In this document: piece by piece, positions 11,218 to 23,399 of the stretch
Position numbering within the stretch: position 1 is the first letter of the stretch
How the letters are laid out: every line of letters starts with the position of its first letter
Assembly: GCA_011316305.1 (NCBI GenBank)
Contig: SAUG01000068.1
Coordinates: forward strand, 310,001 to 374,000
Direction: 5' to 3'
DNA: 64,000 nucleotides
Source of the DNA: Rusavskia elegans
Lineage: Eukaryota; Ascomycota; Lecanoromycetes; Teloschistales; Teloschistaceae
Position numbers and translations under genes: made by a program
The notes under the pieces: generated by a model
What the model was told of the DNA's origin: nothing
Seen by the model: the letters and a program-made list of their open reading frames with translations, nothing else
Databases searched by the model: none

Positions 11218-12127
11218 TGGTACTTGCTCTCTCAAGGTGCGGAACGGGCAGAGCTCGAGAAAGAAGCGACGGCCTTGTGTGTGAATAGACGAGGGATTGG
11301 GGTCTGGATATTCGGATAGAGGATGTAGAAGGTGATGCATAGGGTGGCGTTTGCTGAAGGATAAATATTGTAGGGTTTATTAGAAAGGTGTGGACTGGAT
11401 TTGCTACGTAGCTCTTATCACCGTGTCTCCTAGAAGCAATACTCGATCGTGGCATCCGTGTCATATATTTGCGGTAGGAAATCCACGAACAGAAGCGTTG
11501 TCCTCTCGTTATGGCGGGCTTTACCAAGGTCTATAATTTCAGAGCACATCCCTGAATACCTCAAGATTATATCCCGTTCTGGGAACATGAACAATGGATG
11601 CTATCTGCCGCAAGGTTGTATGAGGTGCTCCCCCTGACTCGTTGTACGACTAGCGGGGTGTCTGGCGATCAAAACCCCCCACGCTCTCTTGGCTCTCCAC
11701 TTCCAACGCTCCCCTCGAAAGCATCCTTTTGTATACACTCGATAGAACACGGTGATACACTGTGACCATTCGTTTTACCGCCTCACAGCTACGGACAGTA
11801 GTCCAGCAGAATGGTGTCCCTTGGTGAGCCCTCGTGCACAACCTCTATAGTTGAGCTTCCTCACGCACCATCCTACGATCCGAAGCTTCTGCATTAATAT
11901 ATATCACATCTGTTCTCGAACGAGTGCAAGTACGGAATCACCACAGATCTTGAGCAAGGGGTCAGGTCTTTGCGCTTGCCGCCATGTAGAGGGTTGGCGT
12001 CGGCTACTTGGAGAGATAAGGTAAGTAGCGAAGTTCGTCAGCTAGTCGAAAGCAGCATCTAAAGGAAGGATGAACATGAAGGCCTCGAAGACAGCAGCGT
12101 CCATAATCAGCCCGGGGTTTTCGTTTC
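11218..12127. other. Intergenic region downstream of the HMG-box gene
   Basis: No gene seen. It lies between the 3' end of the HMG-box gene and the 3' end of the ankyrin relic. Short open frames are unsupported. Confidence 0.5.
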
Positions 12128-13401
12128 TCATTGCGAGGATTCTTTGTTATGGCCTTCAGCTCTTAATCTTACCAATTCTTCAATCATGATGACGACTTCA
12201 ATACACCTTCCGTGAACGGCAATTTCCAAAGGTGTGTGGTTATGATTATCCACAATAGCAGCATCAGCTCCGTGATCTGACAGGAGCTGGACCGACTCCA
12301 AAGCATTCATCGCGCAGGCAACATGTAAGCGCGTTTGACCCTTGTTTGAGCGCGCGTTGACACCAGTCTGTCTGTGTTCCAAATTAATCTCTGCCGCTCC
12401 AGAAGCGTTATACATGCATGCGACATGTAATGGCTCGTACGTCCCCTTCAGTTGCTCCATTGGGACACCACAGCTAAGTAACAAACCGACGCAGCCAATA
12501 TTCTTGCTATTCATAACACTACTGATTGCCCATTCAAGCACAGTAAGACTGTCTGCGGATTTCTGTTCGACAGACGCACCATGGGCTCTGAACACAGATG
12601 CGATCGTCGGCTGGTTCAACAAGACTGCATAACCAATGGGCGTCATTCTATCGACACCATAGCCATTGATATCGATCCCATGGGAGAGTAAGACCCCGAC
12701 GGTTGCCTCAAGCGCTTCAGGCCAGCGTCTACCATGTAACAGCAGCCTAAGATAGGGCGGACTTCGGGCGATGCCGCAAAAGGGATTTCCGGGCAAGGCA
12801 TCGAAGAATTGAAATGCCTTGAGGAGAATTTTGCCACAAACGTTGGCGTGCAGTCCCGCGGCCGCGCGCTGGACAGCTCGAGAATATTCTTGGGCAGCCA
12901 GATCGCGACCGATCTATCCAAAATGTACCTTACTGCTTGAAGATGGCCAGAACAAGCTGCAGCAATGAGCGGCGAGTCGCTGTTCTTGAAGGAATTTTCG
13001 ATCCGTTGATAATGACGTGGTCGCTCACTTGCGTCCCGTGTTGCCTTGGATGGTGCTCTTTTGAAAAGTTGAAGTATCAAAGCGAATTTACCTGGTGGTA
13101 CGTTTGTGATAAAACGAGGCGCGATAAGTCTAATACGGTCTGGTCTGTAGATGTCCGCTCCTTCGCAAAGAAGTAGCTCGGCGACTGCTATCTCACCCGA
13201 ATCCAACGCAATCGCCAATGACGTGCGATGATAAACAGGGTCAATACTGTCAATGCTGACACCAAAGGATAGAAGGACTTGAATAAGTCCAATTCGTCTT
13301 GAACTGGCCGCCCAATGCAGTAAAGGAAATCTAGCTCGGCTGTGTGCATCTGGCTTAGACCCGTCTGTGTTCCCAGTGATTGTGATTCTATGTCCTATCC
13401 T
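12128..13401 (-). pseudogene. Ankyrin-repeat protein relic with a frameshift
   Basis: Two overlapping minus-strand frames carry consecutive ankyrin repeats. The upstream frame (about 13401 to 12880) reads FPLLHWAASSRR, TSLAIALDSGEIAVAELLL and SPLIAAACSGHLQAVRYIL. The downstream frame (about 12890 to 12128) continues with VGVLLSHGIDINGYG, EPLHVACMYNASG, TRLHVACAMNALESVQLL and TPLEIAVHGRCIEVV. The coding sense switches frame near 12,880. A one-base indel restores continuity better than any canonical intron there. No in-frame ATG precedes the first repeat in the extended frame, which is closed by TGA just upstream. So the gene is broken or has a lost 5' exon. Ankyrin proteins are numerous and fast-evolving in these fungi and no specific function can be given. 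An unannotated intron remains possible. Confidence 0.65.
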
Positions 13402-13774
13402 TCAGAAAGTCTCTTTTGGATTATAGATCTTATCGCGACCATGTCATCACTTGCATAAATCTCAAATTCCCCAATATACTCACAGTCGGTACTAGATAAC
13501 TATGTTCTAATCTATAACTCACCTTTAGAAGAATATAGGTACCTTAGTAAGAATACGGATTTTAGGGGGTTGCATTTTAGGTTAGGCGGGCATTCAATTC
13601 CTGCGGGTGGTGGCCCGGCGAATGACCATCGCGTTTGAGGCTAGCGCATCGGGTTTAATTCCCCACTAACACCGAATCTACCCCGCAGCCGACGGGAGTC
13701 TCTTTAAACTCCCGTCACAGAATTCGCGTTTTGTACAGGGCCTCAGTACGCATCAACTTGGGCTGGATATTCCA
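13402..13774. other. Short intergenic region with a hairpin
   Basis: GACGGGAGT (from 13690) pairs with ACTCCCGTC about eight bases on, a perfect 9 bp stem. The segment lies between the ankyrin relic and PSF1 and could be promoter or repeat debris. Confidence 0.5.
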
Positions 13775-14535
13775 ATGTATGGCGATCTTGGACTCAAGTT
13801 GGTAGGAAGCCGAATCAGACGTTCAATATCCGTCTGATCGTAGGCTCTCAGGTTCAACATGCCAAAAGAACGCAGGCACTCGCACATCTGCCGCCATACC
13901 AGACCGAACTCGTCCGAGCGGTTACGCGTGAAGTTCGAGATCTCGACAAAGATGTTTCCAACATACTGGCACCTTTCCAAGGCTCTTTCAACCCCTCGGC
14001 TGAGCCGGCCATAGCATGCAATGTCCTCGTCGATCATCTGTGCATGCGCCGGAACAAGAGGTGTCTGCTCGCTTACCATCGAGTCCGATCCGACAAGCTG
14101 GAGGAGATGTGCTGGAACGGTCAAGATGTGCTGGACAAAGAATCAGCACCGCCAGGCAGGCAGGACGGAAGAGGAGAAGGCTCTGGTATGGGCTCCGATA
14201 GTGGAAATCAGAGCTCGATCAGTCCGGAAGAGGAGGAATACGTTCGCAACTACAGCGATATGCTTGCCGCGTACAAGGGCCAATGGACGGACATTGATTT
14301 GACCGGGAGTTTGGATCCGCCGAGGGACCTGTTCATCGATGTGCGTGTGCTCAAAGATGCAGGGGAGATCCAGACGGAATACGGGTAAGGAGGCGCACCC
14401 TCCTTCCTTTTGGATAATGGCATTGACGAACATTTTCATAGGGCTATCAATCTGACTAAGAACAGCCAATTCTATGTTCGACAAGGGGATGTCGAGCGGT
14501 TGATAGCTCAGGGATATCTGCAAAAGCTCAGCTGA
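13775..14535 (+). CDS. PSF1: DNA replication complex GINS subunit PSF1
   Basis: Three exons (13775..13801, 13852..14384, 14442..14535) give 217 aa (yeast 208). Exon 1 encodes only MYGDLGLKL; after the 50 bp intron the frame continues VQHAKRTQALAHLPPYQ. The GINS helical A-domain (NHLCMRRNKRC-like LCMRRNKRCLLAYHRVR, then EEYVRNYSDMLAAYKGQW) and the C-terminal B-domain (PPRDLFIDVRVLKDAG, TKNSQFYVRQGDVERLIAQG) are both complete. PSF1 with Sld5, Psf2 and Psf3 forms GINS, part of the Cdc45-MCM-GINS replicative helicase in the nucleus. An acidic, Gly/Ser-rich insert separates the helices, as in many filamentous fungi. Antisense frames over this gene are shadows. Confidence 0.97.
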
Positions 14536-15476
14536 GCCAAGTATGGTTATGCCAACGCCGACATTCCAAGGGTTTTTGTTCCTCGTCTAAACCCTACGGT
14601 TCTCGTTAAAATCCCTTGCAATGCATCGCCATGACTACCTTCCGTTGCCATTATAATGGTGTCGAAAGCTCAAGGAGTATGCCACTGCGTCACAGAGGTG
14701 ACGTTGGCTTAGTATCAACTTACAGGAGCAAGTACCTCACAGTCTGAGATCGGGAGCACGTTGCGCCAACGGGGAATCCTTTTGCGAGTCTTTCGTCGGA
14801 TGTGGGGCATCTCCTGCCGGCATTGGTCATATTACAGTCGACTTGATATTGACCCTGTCGATTGGGATGTCGCCATCCGTGCCCCGCACTTTCCCACCGG
14901 GTTGTACGGAGTAGTAAGTAGTATGGGGTTGATCTCCTGCAGGCGTGACAGCTGGCGCTTAGACGGAATAATTCTGTTCCTGCACGGAATAAACGGCCTG
15001 TACAGATAGATGTAACGTAGCACAGCATAAGACCGTAGTCAAGTTGATAAAAATCCAACAATATACTCGATCAAGGCTCGAAGGGGGCCAACAAAGGCGG
15101 AAAACTACCAATGATTTCCCTGTGAAAGCCTCGTACATGCACTTGCCTGGTGTGCGGGGGCACCTCCGTTTCCTTCGCCCCACTTTCAAATTTTTCGAGA
15201 TTGGCTGCATACTGGATGTTTAAGTCCCCACGATTTCTCCCTGCTGGGCTATCATTGCCACACCCACTTTTTGCCATTGCCGCCCTACAAAGATCAATTG
15301 CGTATGTAGGTAGCGTGCTCCGTTACCCGAAGCATTGAAGTCTCTATCCCTGGTTCTCCAGCGTCTCCGTCCAATGACCTTCACCAATCTTCACCAGGAC
15401 ATGTGCGACCCTGTAGCCACCATGTCTGCCACTCCAACGCTATGCATTTCCCCGGGATTTTGAGGAGAAAGAAGAG
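14536..15476. other. Intergenic region between PSF1 and the SulP-like gene
   Basis: No gene supported. It contains several short frames in both directions without family resemblance. The last 150 bp are pyrimidine-rich, as expected of a fungal promoter/leader. Confidence 0.5.
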
Positions 15477-18400
15477 ATGGCCGGAAGGCCTAGAAGTGGC
15501 TCCCGCCTGTCACAACTTCTGCGACAGGGCGAGCAAAATGCTTCCGGCCCAGACAGGAGCGACATGGAAGATCTTCATGCCTCCGGAAAATCACCATATA
15601 GTACCTTGCGATCCCGAGTCGACGCATCACCGTCGAGAAATTCTATCGCCTCCTCTCTGAGCCAGCAAAAGACTCCGGCACGTTCCTACTTTCACCGCTC
15701 GTCGGTCCACAGCCATCCTGGTCAGTGGATGCTGCCAATGTTGCCATGACTCGATTTACTGACCTCTCTACAGGCCCAATCGATATCGCTCAGGATAGCT
15801 CACAGGAAGTCCGCGAAGACACTGCCGAGCTGGCATCCTGGGCTCTGTCAGATAAGCCTTCCTTTGACAATGCTCATTCACCCACGAGGCACCTGCTCTC
15901 CCCCACTTCGTTATTCGACGACGACGCCAGACTGAACGGCCGGAATCTGCTAGACCATGGTCAAGCTGAAGACTCTTCTCGTCCCGATGTCATCCCAGAG
16001 GTCTCGGAGCCAGTATCGCCGAGCAGTATGCCGTCGTCCCGAAAATTCCCAGGCATGTCTGCCCTTTCCGAAATGTTCAGGAGTACTCCATCGACGGACG
16101 ACGACGACCCATGCGTCAACGACGAGGATCAAAGCCTTGGCAGTTCAAGTATTGGTGCGGTCACGGTACCGGAAGGTATCATCTCGCAGCCGACGGAGCA
16201 GACAGCATTGCTTCTAAGAGAGCAAGTTTACCGCTCCAACGTCAACAATAGGCAAAGCTACCTTGGCGATCTGGAGAACCAGAAGAGCAAACAGCATACC
16301 ACCGCTGAAAGACGCTTTACGAAAGTCGTGGCAGCCATCGCTGGGTACAGCAGAAGGGCACTCACGAAGATTGTTCATCCCAAGTCATGGAAGACGAAAG
16401 CTGTGTGGGATCAAGCGCTGCTCAAACCCGCAGGCTACATTCCCTCTGTTGTCCTAGGCCTACTCCTCAACATCCTCGACGCGCTTTCTTACGGTCAGTA
16501 CGAGCGGCGGGCTGCTGGCGATTCACTAATCAGATTATAGGCATGATTCTGTTCCCTCTGGGGCAACCAATCTTCGCCAACCTCGGCGCTGACGGCATCT
16601 CAATGTTCTACGTCAGCTGCATTGTGTCACAGCTCGTCTACTCGCTTGGGGGCAGTATCTTCAAAGGCGGGATCGGATCAGAGATGGTATTACAGTGTCC
16701 TGTGCGGTACAACTCCCTGCTAATATATCGTGCTCAGATCGAGGTAGTTCCTTTCTTTCACAAGATGGCATTTATAATCTTAGCCAAAGTCGGCGACGAC
16801 AAGCCTGACGCTGTCCTTGCTACTACAATCCTATCCTTTTCGATAAGTGCCATTATGACGGGCGTCGTCTTCTTCATGATGGGCTTCTGCAAGCTCGGCG
16901 CTCTTATTGGATTCTTCCCCCGTCACATCCTCATTGGATGCATAGGCGGTGTTGGCTATTTCCTCGTCGCCACGGGTGTCGAGGTATCAGCACGACTCAA
17001 CGGGAATCTTGAGTATGATTTGGCCACTCTCAAGAAGCTTTTACGGGCGGATACGATCGTGCTTTGGACCTTACCCCTATTCCTCGCCATTTGCTTAATA
17101 TTGATCAAACGCCAGGTCAAGTACTCTTTCGTAGATGCTGCTTATTTCCTTTCCATTATCGGAATATTCTATTTTTTTGTTGGAGCCATAGACAAACTCG
17201 AACTGCCGGACTTGCGGAGCAAAGGCTGGGTGTTCAAGGCTCCCGATGCGGGTGTCCCTTTTTATCACTTCTATACACTCTACAGTAGGTCTCACTCGTG
17301 TCTTCAGATATGGTTGGCTGACAAGTAGCAGATTTCGAGGCTGTCGACTGGACAGCACTTGCAGATACTATACCAACCATGCTCGCGTTGACGTTCTTCG
17401 GAATCATCCATGTCCCCATAAATGTGCCTGCTCTGGGCTTTAGTGTGGGAGAAGATAACGTTGATGTGGATCGGGAACTCAAAGCCCACGGATTATCAAA
17501 CGCTTTGTCTGGCCTCAGCGGTAGTGTACAAGTAAGGGTGTGATCGAGGCATCATATAATACGAGTACTGATGGCAATACAGAACTACCTGGTTTACACA
17601 AATTCAGTCCTCTTTGTCCGTAGTGGAGGTGATAGTCGAGTCGCTGGCGTCATGCTGGCTGCTGCAACTTTCGGCGTGCTTGTCAGTGGGCCCATGATTA
17701 TAGGATATATTCCGATCATGGTAGTTGGAGCGCTTATCTTCTTCTTGGGCATCGATCTCATGAGGGAAGCCCTCGTTGAGCCGTGGGGAAAAGTGCACCG
17801 ACTCGAGTATCTGACAGTAGGTCTACTACCAGGCCTCGGGATCTGGGTTAAGTGTGCTTACATGCCATTTTCAGATTGTCATCATTGTCGTCACTATGGG
17901 CGCCTGGGATTTCGTCATTGGCATCTTGCTCGGGATTCTTTTGGCCTGCGTGTCCTTCGTTCTTCAGACATCCCGAGTCTCAGCCATCCGAAATAGTCTC
18001 CCAGGCAGTATTGCTGCATCGACGGTCCGGAGACATCCCATACAGAACCGCTTCTTGCAAGAGGCCGGAAAGCAAATATACGTGTTGAAGCTTGCTGGTT
18101 ATCTATTCTTTGGGACCATCGTTGGCGTCGAAAAGCAAATCCGAGCTCTACTGCATGAAAAGTTTGAGCGAGAGCCTATCCGATTCCTCATTCTGGACCT
18201 ACAGAATGTTGTGGGCATAGACTTCTCGGCTGCAGAAGCATTCACACGTATCAAAAGGATTCTGGATGTCAGAAGCGTCACGCTCATCATCTCCGGCATT
18301 CCATTGACCGGCGAGGTAGGGACAGCCCTGTGGAACATAGGCCTATTCAAAGCAGAAGATCCGGTGCAATTCTTCGAAACTCTCAATCCGGCCTTGGAGC

Positions 18401-19185
18401 ACTGCGAGAACGACCTCTTGCTAAGCCTATATCAGCAAAGGGGGCCTGTGGCAGCGTCCAACTATAGTTCGACCTATCTGAGTAAGTGTCCTTAACACAA
18501 AACAATTCCAGCTTCGCTTCGATCTGAGCTGGCTCTGACCATGGTAGGTGTTCCGAAGCAAGACCACTCAAGTATTTCGAATGAGATTATCTACAGCTCC
18601 CCGCGGAGAAAAGAGCTCCAGCAGGTAGCGACTACAGCATTTCGCGAGCAGGATGCCGTCCCGCACACACGTTGGCAGGGATATAAGCAACCACTACAAC
18701 TTCTACTTCAGACATTTTCGACGGTGTCGGAAGAGCCCGAAGATTTCTGGTACCGCGCGGTGCCGTTCTTTGAGCGCATGAGATTTGCCAGTGGCAGTAT
18801 CCTATACAAGCGAGAGGAAATGGCGGATGGATTCTTCCTGCTGGAGAGCGGGATGCTGAAAGCCGAGTACATGCTTCCTCAGCTGGGCAAATTCTCCGAA
18901 CTCATCGTGGCCGGGACCACATGCGGTGAACTGCCCTTTTTCTCGGGAACCAAACGGACGTCAACGACGAGCGCGGATCGGGATTGCGTGACGTGGATGC
19001 TGAACCAGTCCAGATGGGAGGAACTGCAAAGGAATCAACCGGATATTGCGCAGGAGCTCCTGAAGATCAGTCTGAAATTGACGAGTGAGAGGATGGACTC
19101 GATCACCAAGTAAGCTTTGTTGCTGCATCATCTACTATCACTATACTGAGACCGATCCAGGTATATGTTGCTCACAAACGGATGA
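15477..19185 (+). CDS. SulP-family transporter with STAS and cyclic-nucleotide-binding-like domains (Vsb1-like)
   Basis: Nine exons (15477..15720, 15774..16493, 16541..16686, 16738..17284, 17332..17531, 17583..17816, 17875..18481, 18548..19109, 19161..19185) give 1,094 aa. A disordered Ser-rich N-terminus of about 300 residues precedes the SulP membrane domain, whose conserved start reads [18 protein letters not shown] and which runs through about ten or more helices. A STAS domain follows at about 765-880 ([17 protein letters not shown]), then a cNMP-type beta-roll at about 970-1075 ([22 protein letters not shown]). This architecture is that of yeast YGR125W/Vsb1, needed for vacuolar storage of basic amino acids. 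Exon 4 could be read through in frame, but removing the 51 bp intron restores GSEMIEVVPFF. The last exon is 25 bp. The transported substrate here is inferred. Confidence 0.92.
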
Positions 19186-20172
19186 GATTCTCAGTATTAC
19201 TCAAAAATTTGGTCGTAAGGATGGTTATCTGCAGGCGGAAGTTTCTGATATTCCATAGCGATGGCGTCTAACACGGTGGTGGTTTGTCATAGCGCCAGCA
19301 TTTCATGGAGTTGGGGTTAATCTCGAGAACAAGATGGACCGGGAGGCATTTTCAGCATTATTCGTCTGCTTATGATGATGATGCTCATTATCTCCGAGAT
19401 AATAAGTGGGCATCTGTAGGAGTACTTGTTCTGCTGATTTCTAGTGAGTCTATACGAGTATTCAGAATATACGCTAAGGCTGTGCGCTCCCGGCAGCCCA
19501 GGCGACCGTACCTAGCCTACGGTCGACTATTAGCGTATATTCTGCTTCTGGTGCCATCCTCCGTCGTCTAACGGTGATCGCCATTCCTCCTGCACGGCCT
19601 AAGGCTCACTCACGGCACCTGACGATGACTGGCGTCTTGGTTGAGTGCCCGAGAAACATTAGTGTGCATGAAGTGGATGGGTCATGTGCTCGTCTTCTCG
19701 TCATGTCACTCTGTGCAGGATTGTCCGGGTGCACCAACTGAGCTGCTGGAAAATTCCTGAGGCAATTGGATATATGTACTCAAGGGATGTTGTTCGCATT
19801 ATGGGAATTTGACTTTGTGATTCCACTCGATGGATTTTTATTCTTAGGCGCAAAACCCAGTGGTAACGAAACAGGAGAGGAACCCCTGCGAGTTCAAAAG
19901 GCAAGGGTGGTCGGTTACTCCCGAAATTAACTAAAGTTAGCCATCGTGATTTCTTTGTGCTAGCGCCAATCCCTTGATAAATTTCCCAGAGCTCCTGCTC
20001 AACCTCTTCTTCCTGCACACCACACGAGCATTATAGCTCCTCCTCCGTACACCTAAGTACCTAGCACACCTCTTCCACGCCTCCGCGTATTCATTCTTGC
20101 TAAGCACCACCCATCTCGAGTATTGGTAGCTTCTTCGCTTACTCCGTCTTTTGCCATTCAACTCTTTCCACT
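19186..20172. other. Intergenic region containing a small foldback
   Basis: No coding signal. Apart from the foldback at 19463-19544, the last 150 bp before the next ATG are rich in CT tracts, typical of a fungal leader. Confidence 0.5.
19463..19544. repeat. 82 bp foldback with two nested perfect stems
   Basis: CAGAATATACGCTAA (19463-19477) is the exact reverse complement of 19530-19544. Between them CGACCGTA (19503-19510) pairs with TACGGTCG (19518-19525) across a 7-base loop. Both stems are perfect. It may be a small MITE remnant or a structured transcript. No clear target-site duplication is visible. Confidence 0.8.
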
Positions 20173-22305
20173 ATGTCTGAGACCCAGACATCCACCTCAG
20201 CTCCTGCTACGGAGCCTGTTATGACTTCTGCCAACGAAGCCACAATGGACACAGTGCGAACCAATGCAACCAAAGATTTGACACCTGAGAGTCGACCAGA
20301 GGTCACCGAAGGCACCTCTGCCTTACCTACCGACACAACTGCTACCACCGGTGCCGTCGAAGATGTTCCGAAAGGCATGGCCGCTGTCGAGTCTCAGCCT
20401 ATCAACGAAGGTGTATTGGCCTACAAACAGCCCGGTCTGGTCAAGTACGAAGCTCCTCTTGCTTTTTCCACCTACTCCACTGACTCATCATGCAGGAGCC
20501 TCATGTACTCGAAGAAGTTTTTCTGGTTCAGCGACGAGCCTGTCGAACACAACCATCTGAGTGATTACCTCCGCGGCGAGAAAGCTACCGATGTTGCTCG
20601 CCCCAATGCTGCTCATGCCTCTCAAACTGGCAAGGGCCTGCTTTTCTTCGCTAAGCGAGCTGAAGACAAGCCTCAACCGCAGGGCATCATCAATCTGGTC
20701 AGTTTGCGTTCTTGCGAAGAGTTACACGACCTCATCGCTGACCCTTTTTTGTCTCATCAATAGGCCGATATCAAAGATATGACCAAGACTGGACCCACCG
20801 AATTTACTTTCAAGTATCATGGCCACAAGCATGCATTCCAGGCCATTAATGCTACCGAGCGCGACGGATGGCTCGTGGCTCTTGAGACTCGACACACTGA
20901 AGCCAAGACCGACAGCGACGCTGTTACTGGCAGCGCAGGGTATAAGAGCTCTCTAGACAAGTTCTGTAAGTATTCCACCACCTTTCTGGGGTTACATTGC
21001 TTACCCGATCATTCCTAGCCAAACCCGGTGCATTTGCAGCAGGCGGAAGCACTTCGCGCTCCCTCTCACGCCACAAGAAGACTCAAGACACCAAGCCAGC
21101 GGAAGGCACCCACGGCCCGGTCACCTCAGGTGTCGGCGGCGATTCAGCGTCTTCGTCGGATGAAGCCAAAGCCAGCAATGCCAAAAGTCGATCCCAGTCA
21201 GGCAAGCGCGGTAGCATGTTCGGAGCCCTTCTGGGCAAGAAAGAGCAGCATGACGAGAAGAAAGAGTTGAAGAAAGAGGATAAGGAAGAAAAGAAAGAAG
21301 ACAAGGCCGAAGAGAAGGCTATCAAAGCTGAAGTCAAGAAGGAAGAAAAGGCCGAAAAGCAAGCCGAGAAGGAGGAACGCAAAGAGGAGAAATTGTTGGT
21401 TAAGGAGGAGAAGAAGGCACCGAAAAGCGATGGGGTTGTCGAACCCAAACCGCTCGATGCCGCCGCTGTTGGTAAGAATGATCCTCATCTTGGTTTGGCC
21501 TCACTAATCGGTCAAAGCTGCTCGTGTCATGGGCAACCCAGTCGTTCCTCTCGAAGGCTCGAATGTCGAGAGTACAAAGACGGAGGAACCTCTCGCCGCT
21601 GCCAGCACTCCTGTTGAGCCCGCTGCGACTACCGCGGAGCCCTCGGCCACTGCCACGGAGCCATCTGCGATGAGCACCACTCCGCGAGAGACTGCACCCA
21701 AGGCCAACAAGCGGAACTCAATCTTTGCCAATTTCTTCGGCAAGAAGGAAACTCCAGCAGCGACTGGCCCTTCCGCTACGACGCCCGCCAACGAGACAGC
21801 CCCGATCGTTCCGGCGAAGGACACAGAGCCAACCCCTATCTCGCATGTCGTTCCTCAGCCTGAGATTTCTGCAACTGAGACCGCGCCGACGCTTGATACG
21901 AACGCGCCAGCTGCGACAACTGAAACTGCCCCTGCAACGACGCCAACCACCTCACCTGTGTCACCAGATACTGCCAAGGCCAATCGCCGCTCGTCCTTCT
22001 TCGGCAATTTGGGGACCAAGAAGGAGAAGAGAGCGGGCGGGGTGTCTGATGCTGAAGGTACCGACGGCGAGGGCAAGAAGTCTGGTGGATTCGGGGGGCT
22101 TTTGCGCAAAGCCAGCCGAGCCCAGGGGCCGAAATCGGCGAGCAAGCCCATGGCTACCACCAACGGAGCAGCGGACAGCGATGTGCCGGCGCCCATCAGC
22201 AAAGATACAACGACGAACGAGACGACCGGCACGACATCGGGCGACGTTCTTCCCGAGTCCACGCCTATCACTTCTCAGCAAACTCCAGTGCAGGCGGCGG
22301 CCTAA
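20173..22305 (+). CDS. Fungal PH-domain protein with repeated KRxSxF...GKK motifs
   Basis: Five exons (20173..20444, 20496..20697, 20764..20965, 21019..21471, 21518..22305) give 638 aa. A Thr/Ala-rich acidic N-terminus leads into a PH-like fold at about residues 80-210: YSKKFFWFSDEPVE, KGLLFFAKRAED, TEFTFKYHGHKHAFQA and a final helix ATERDGWLVALETR. A Lys/Glu-rich segment of about 65 residues (repeated KKE/EEK) is probably a charged single helix. Three related short motifs occur at about residues 288 (KRGSMFGALLGKK), 441 (KRNSIFANFFGKK) and 531 (NRRSSFFGNLGTKK). The layout matches fungal proteins often named after meiotically up-regulated PH proteins. A role at membranes, with the basic-hydrophobic motifs as docking sites, is an inference. 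Confidence 0.85.
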
Positions 22306-23384
22306 GGAGATGCCATGGCCGAGTGCGCATTGGTTGACGTGAAAGCTTCGCTGCTTCCTCTCTTACTGTTTATGTGTGTGTTCTACTAGATTGATACCAC
22401 CCTCTGTACTGTGATTTGGCTTCTGTTCAATACCCCCATCTCGATGTTTTCGATACCCCTTGTGGAATGGCAGTTTGGTCTGGCCAGAAGTGGCACCTTA
22501 ATAGTTAATAGAAAGCAAATGTCATAATATCATTTACGAGGCGGTATCTTTCTTCTCTCATATGCAATCACAATAGTGTTCATGTAATGCATGGAGACGA
22601 ATAATGTTGCGTCAGCATACGGTAGAGGGAGTGCGCCTGGGCTGCCTTGCGGGAAAAAGGCGCACGGCTACTACTGCTACGCTACACTGCTACCGACTAC
22701 CTTAGGTGCATACCCTTGCATACCCTCAAGCGGTGAGGAATCAGGCAATAATAATGACTCAGAGGCCTGAGGCTGCAGCCATACTATCCAAGAAGAGGTC
22801 AACGCGGCGAAGGTGCTGCTTCAGAAGGGGGCAAGGATAAAGTAGGTACGAAGGTCTTCAAGCGGTCAAAGTGCGAGTTTGACAAGATCATTATTTATCG
22901 AGTGGGTTTGATAGTACGTGGTAGCGGAATGATGTATCTGCTGGGCGCGGCATCTCGCAAGGCGCCCAGAGCACCGCCCCGGATGAAGTACGGATACTCG
23001 AACTAGGATTGAGAAACGTCATGGGCTTCGTAGATATCTCCGTTGTTGCGACCGAAACTTGCAGGTCACTACATCATTACTAATCGAAGATGCACTTGTA
23101 ACAGCTGCAGTGTAAGATCTTGTCGAGGTACCGAGTGCTGTACCCTGATGTGCGAATAATGAGGGTTAAGATTCCGAGTGTCGCTGATCCAACCAATCAT
23201 CGGCCTTCAATGGTTGAGTGTGACTCACACGCCCGAAAGAGGTCAAGTTGCGTGCCCTTAGCCCTGCGCTAGTTTCCCACCCCGTGCGCTTAAAGATGTT
23301 ACGAGTCCCAACCTTTCTGCCTGGCTTCTTCCCTCCGTCCTTCACCTTCAACTGCAACCACAGAATTACAAGACATCCATAGAA
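22306..23384. other. Intergenic region and leader of the bZIP gene
   Basis: No gene seen. The end of this region (about 23,280-23,384) is a pyrimidine-rich leader directly before the first ATG at 23,385. Confidence 0.5.
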
Positions 23385-23399
23385 ATGGGTGCCGTGTAG
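23385..23399 (+). promoter_or_regulatory. Candidate 4-codon upstream ORF in the bZIP leader
   Basis: ATG GGT GCC GTG TAG is a complete mini-ORF (Met-Gly-Ala-Val). If no intron removes its stop, it is a uORF of the kind that controls GCN4/cpc-1 translation. A second upstream ATG at 23,627 reads 55 codons in another frame over the start of the coding region. Confidence 0.45.

Noticed and set aside
13753..14523. Minus-strand open frames of 123 and 126 codons
   Set aside because: They are antisense to the well-supported three-exon PSF1 gene and have no family resemblance.
18482..18511. 30 bp intron in the SulP-like gene
   Set aside because: Too short for a fungal spliceosomal intron. The acceptor at 18,547 gives a 66 bp intron with CTGAC 10 nt upstream and the same reading frame.
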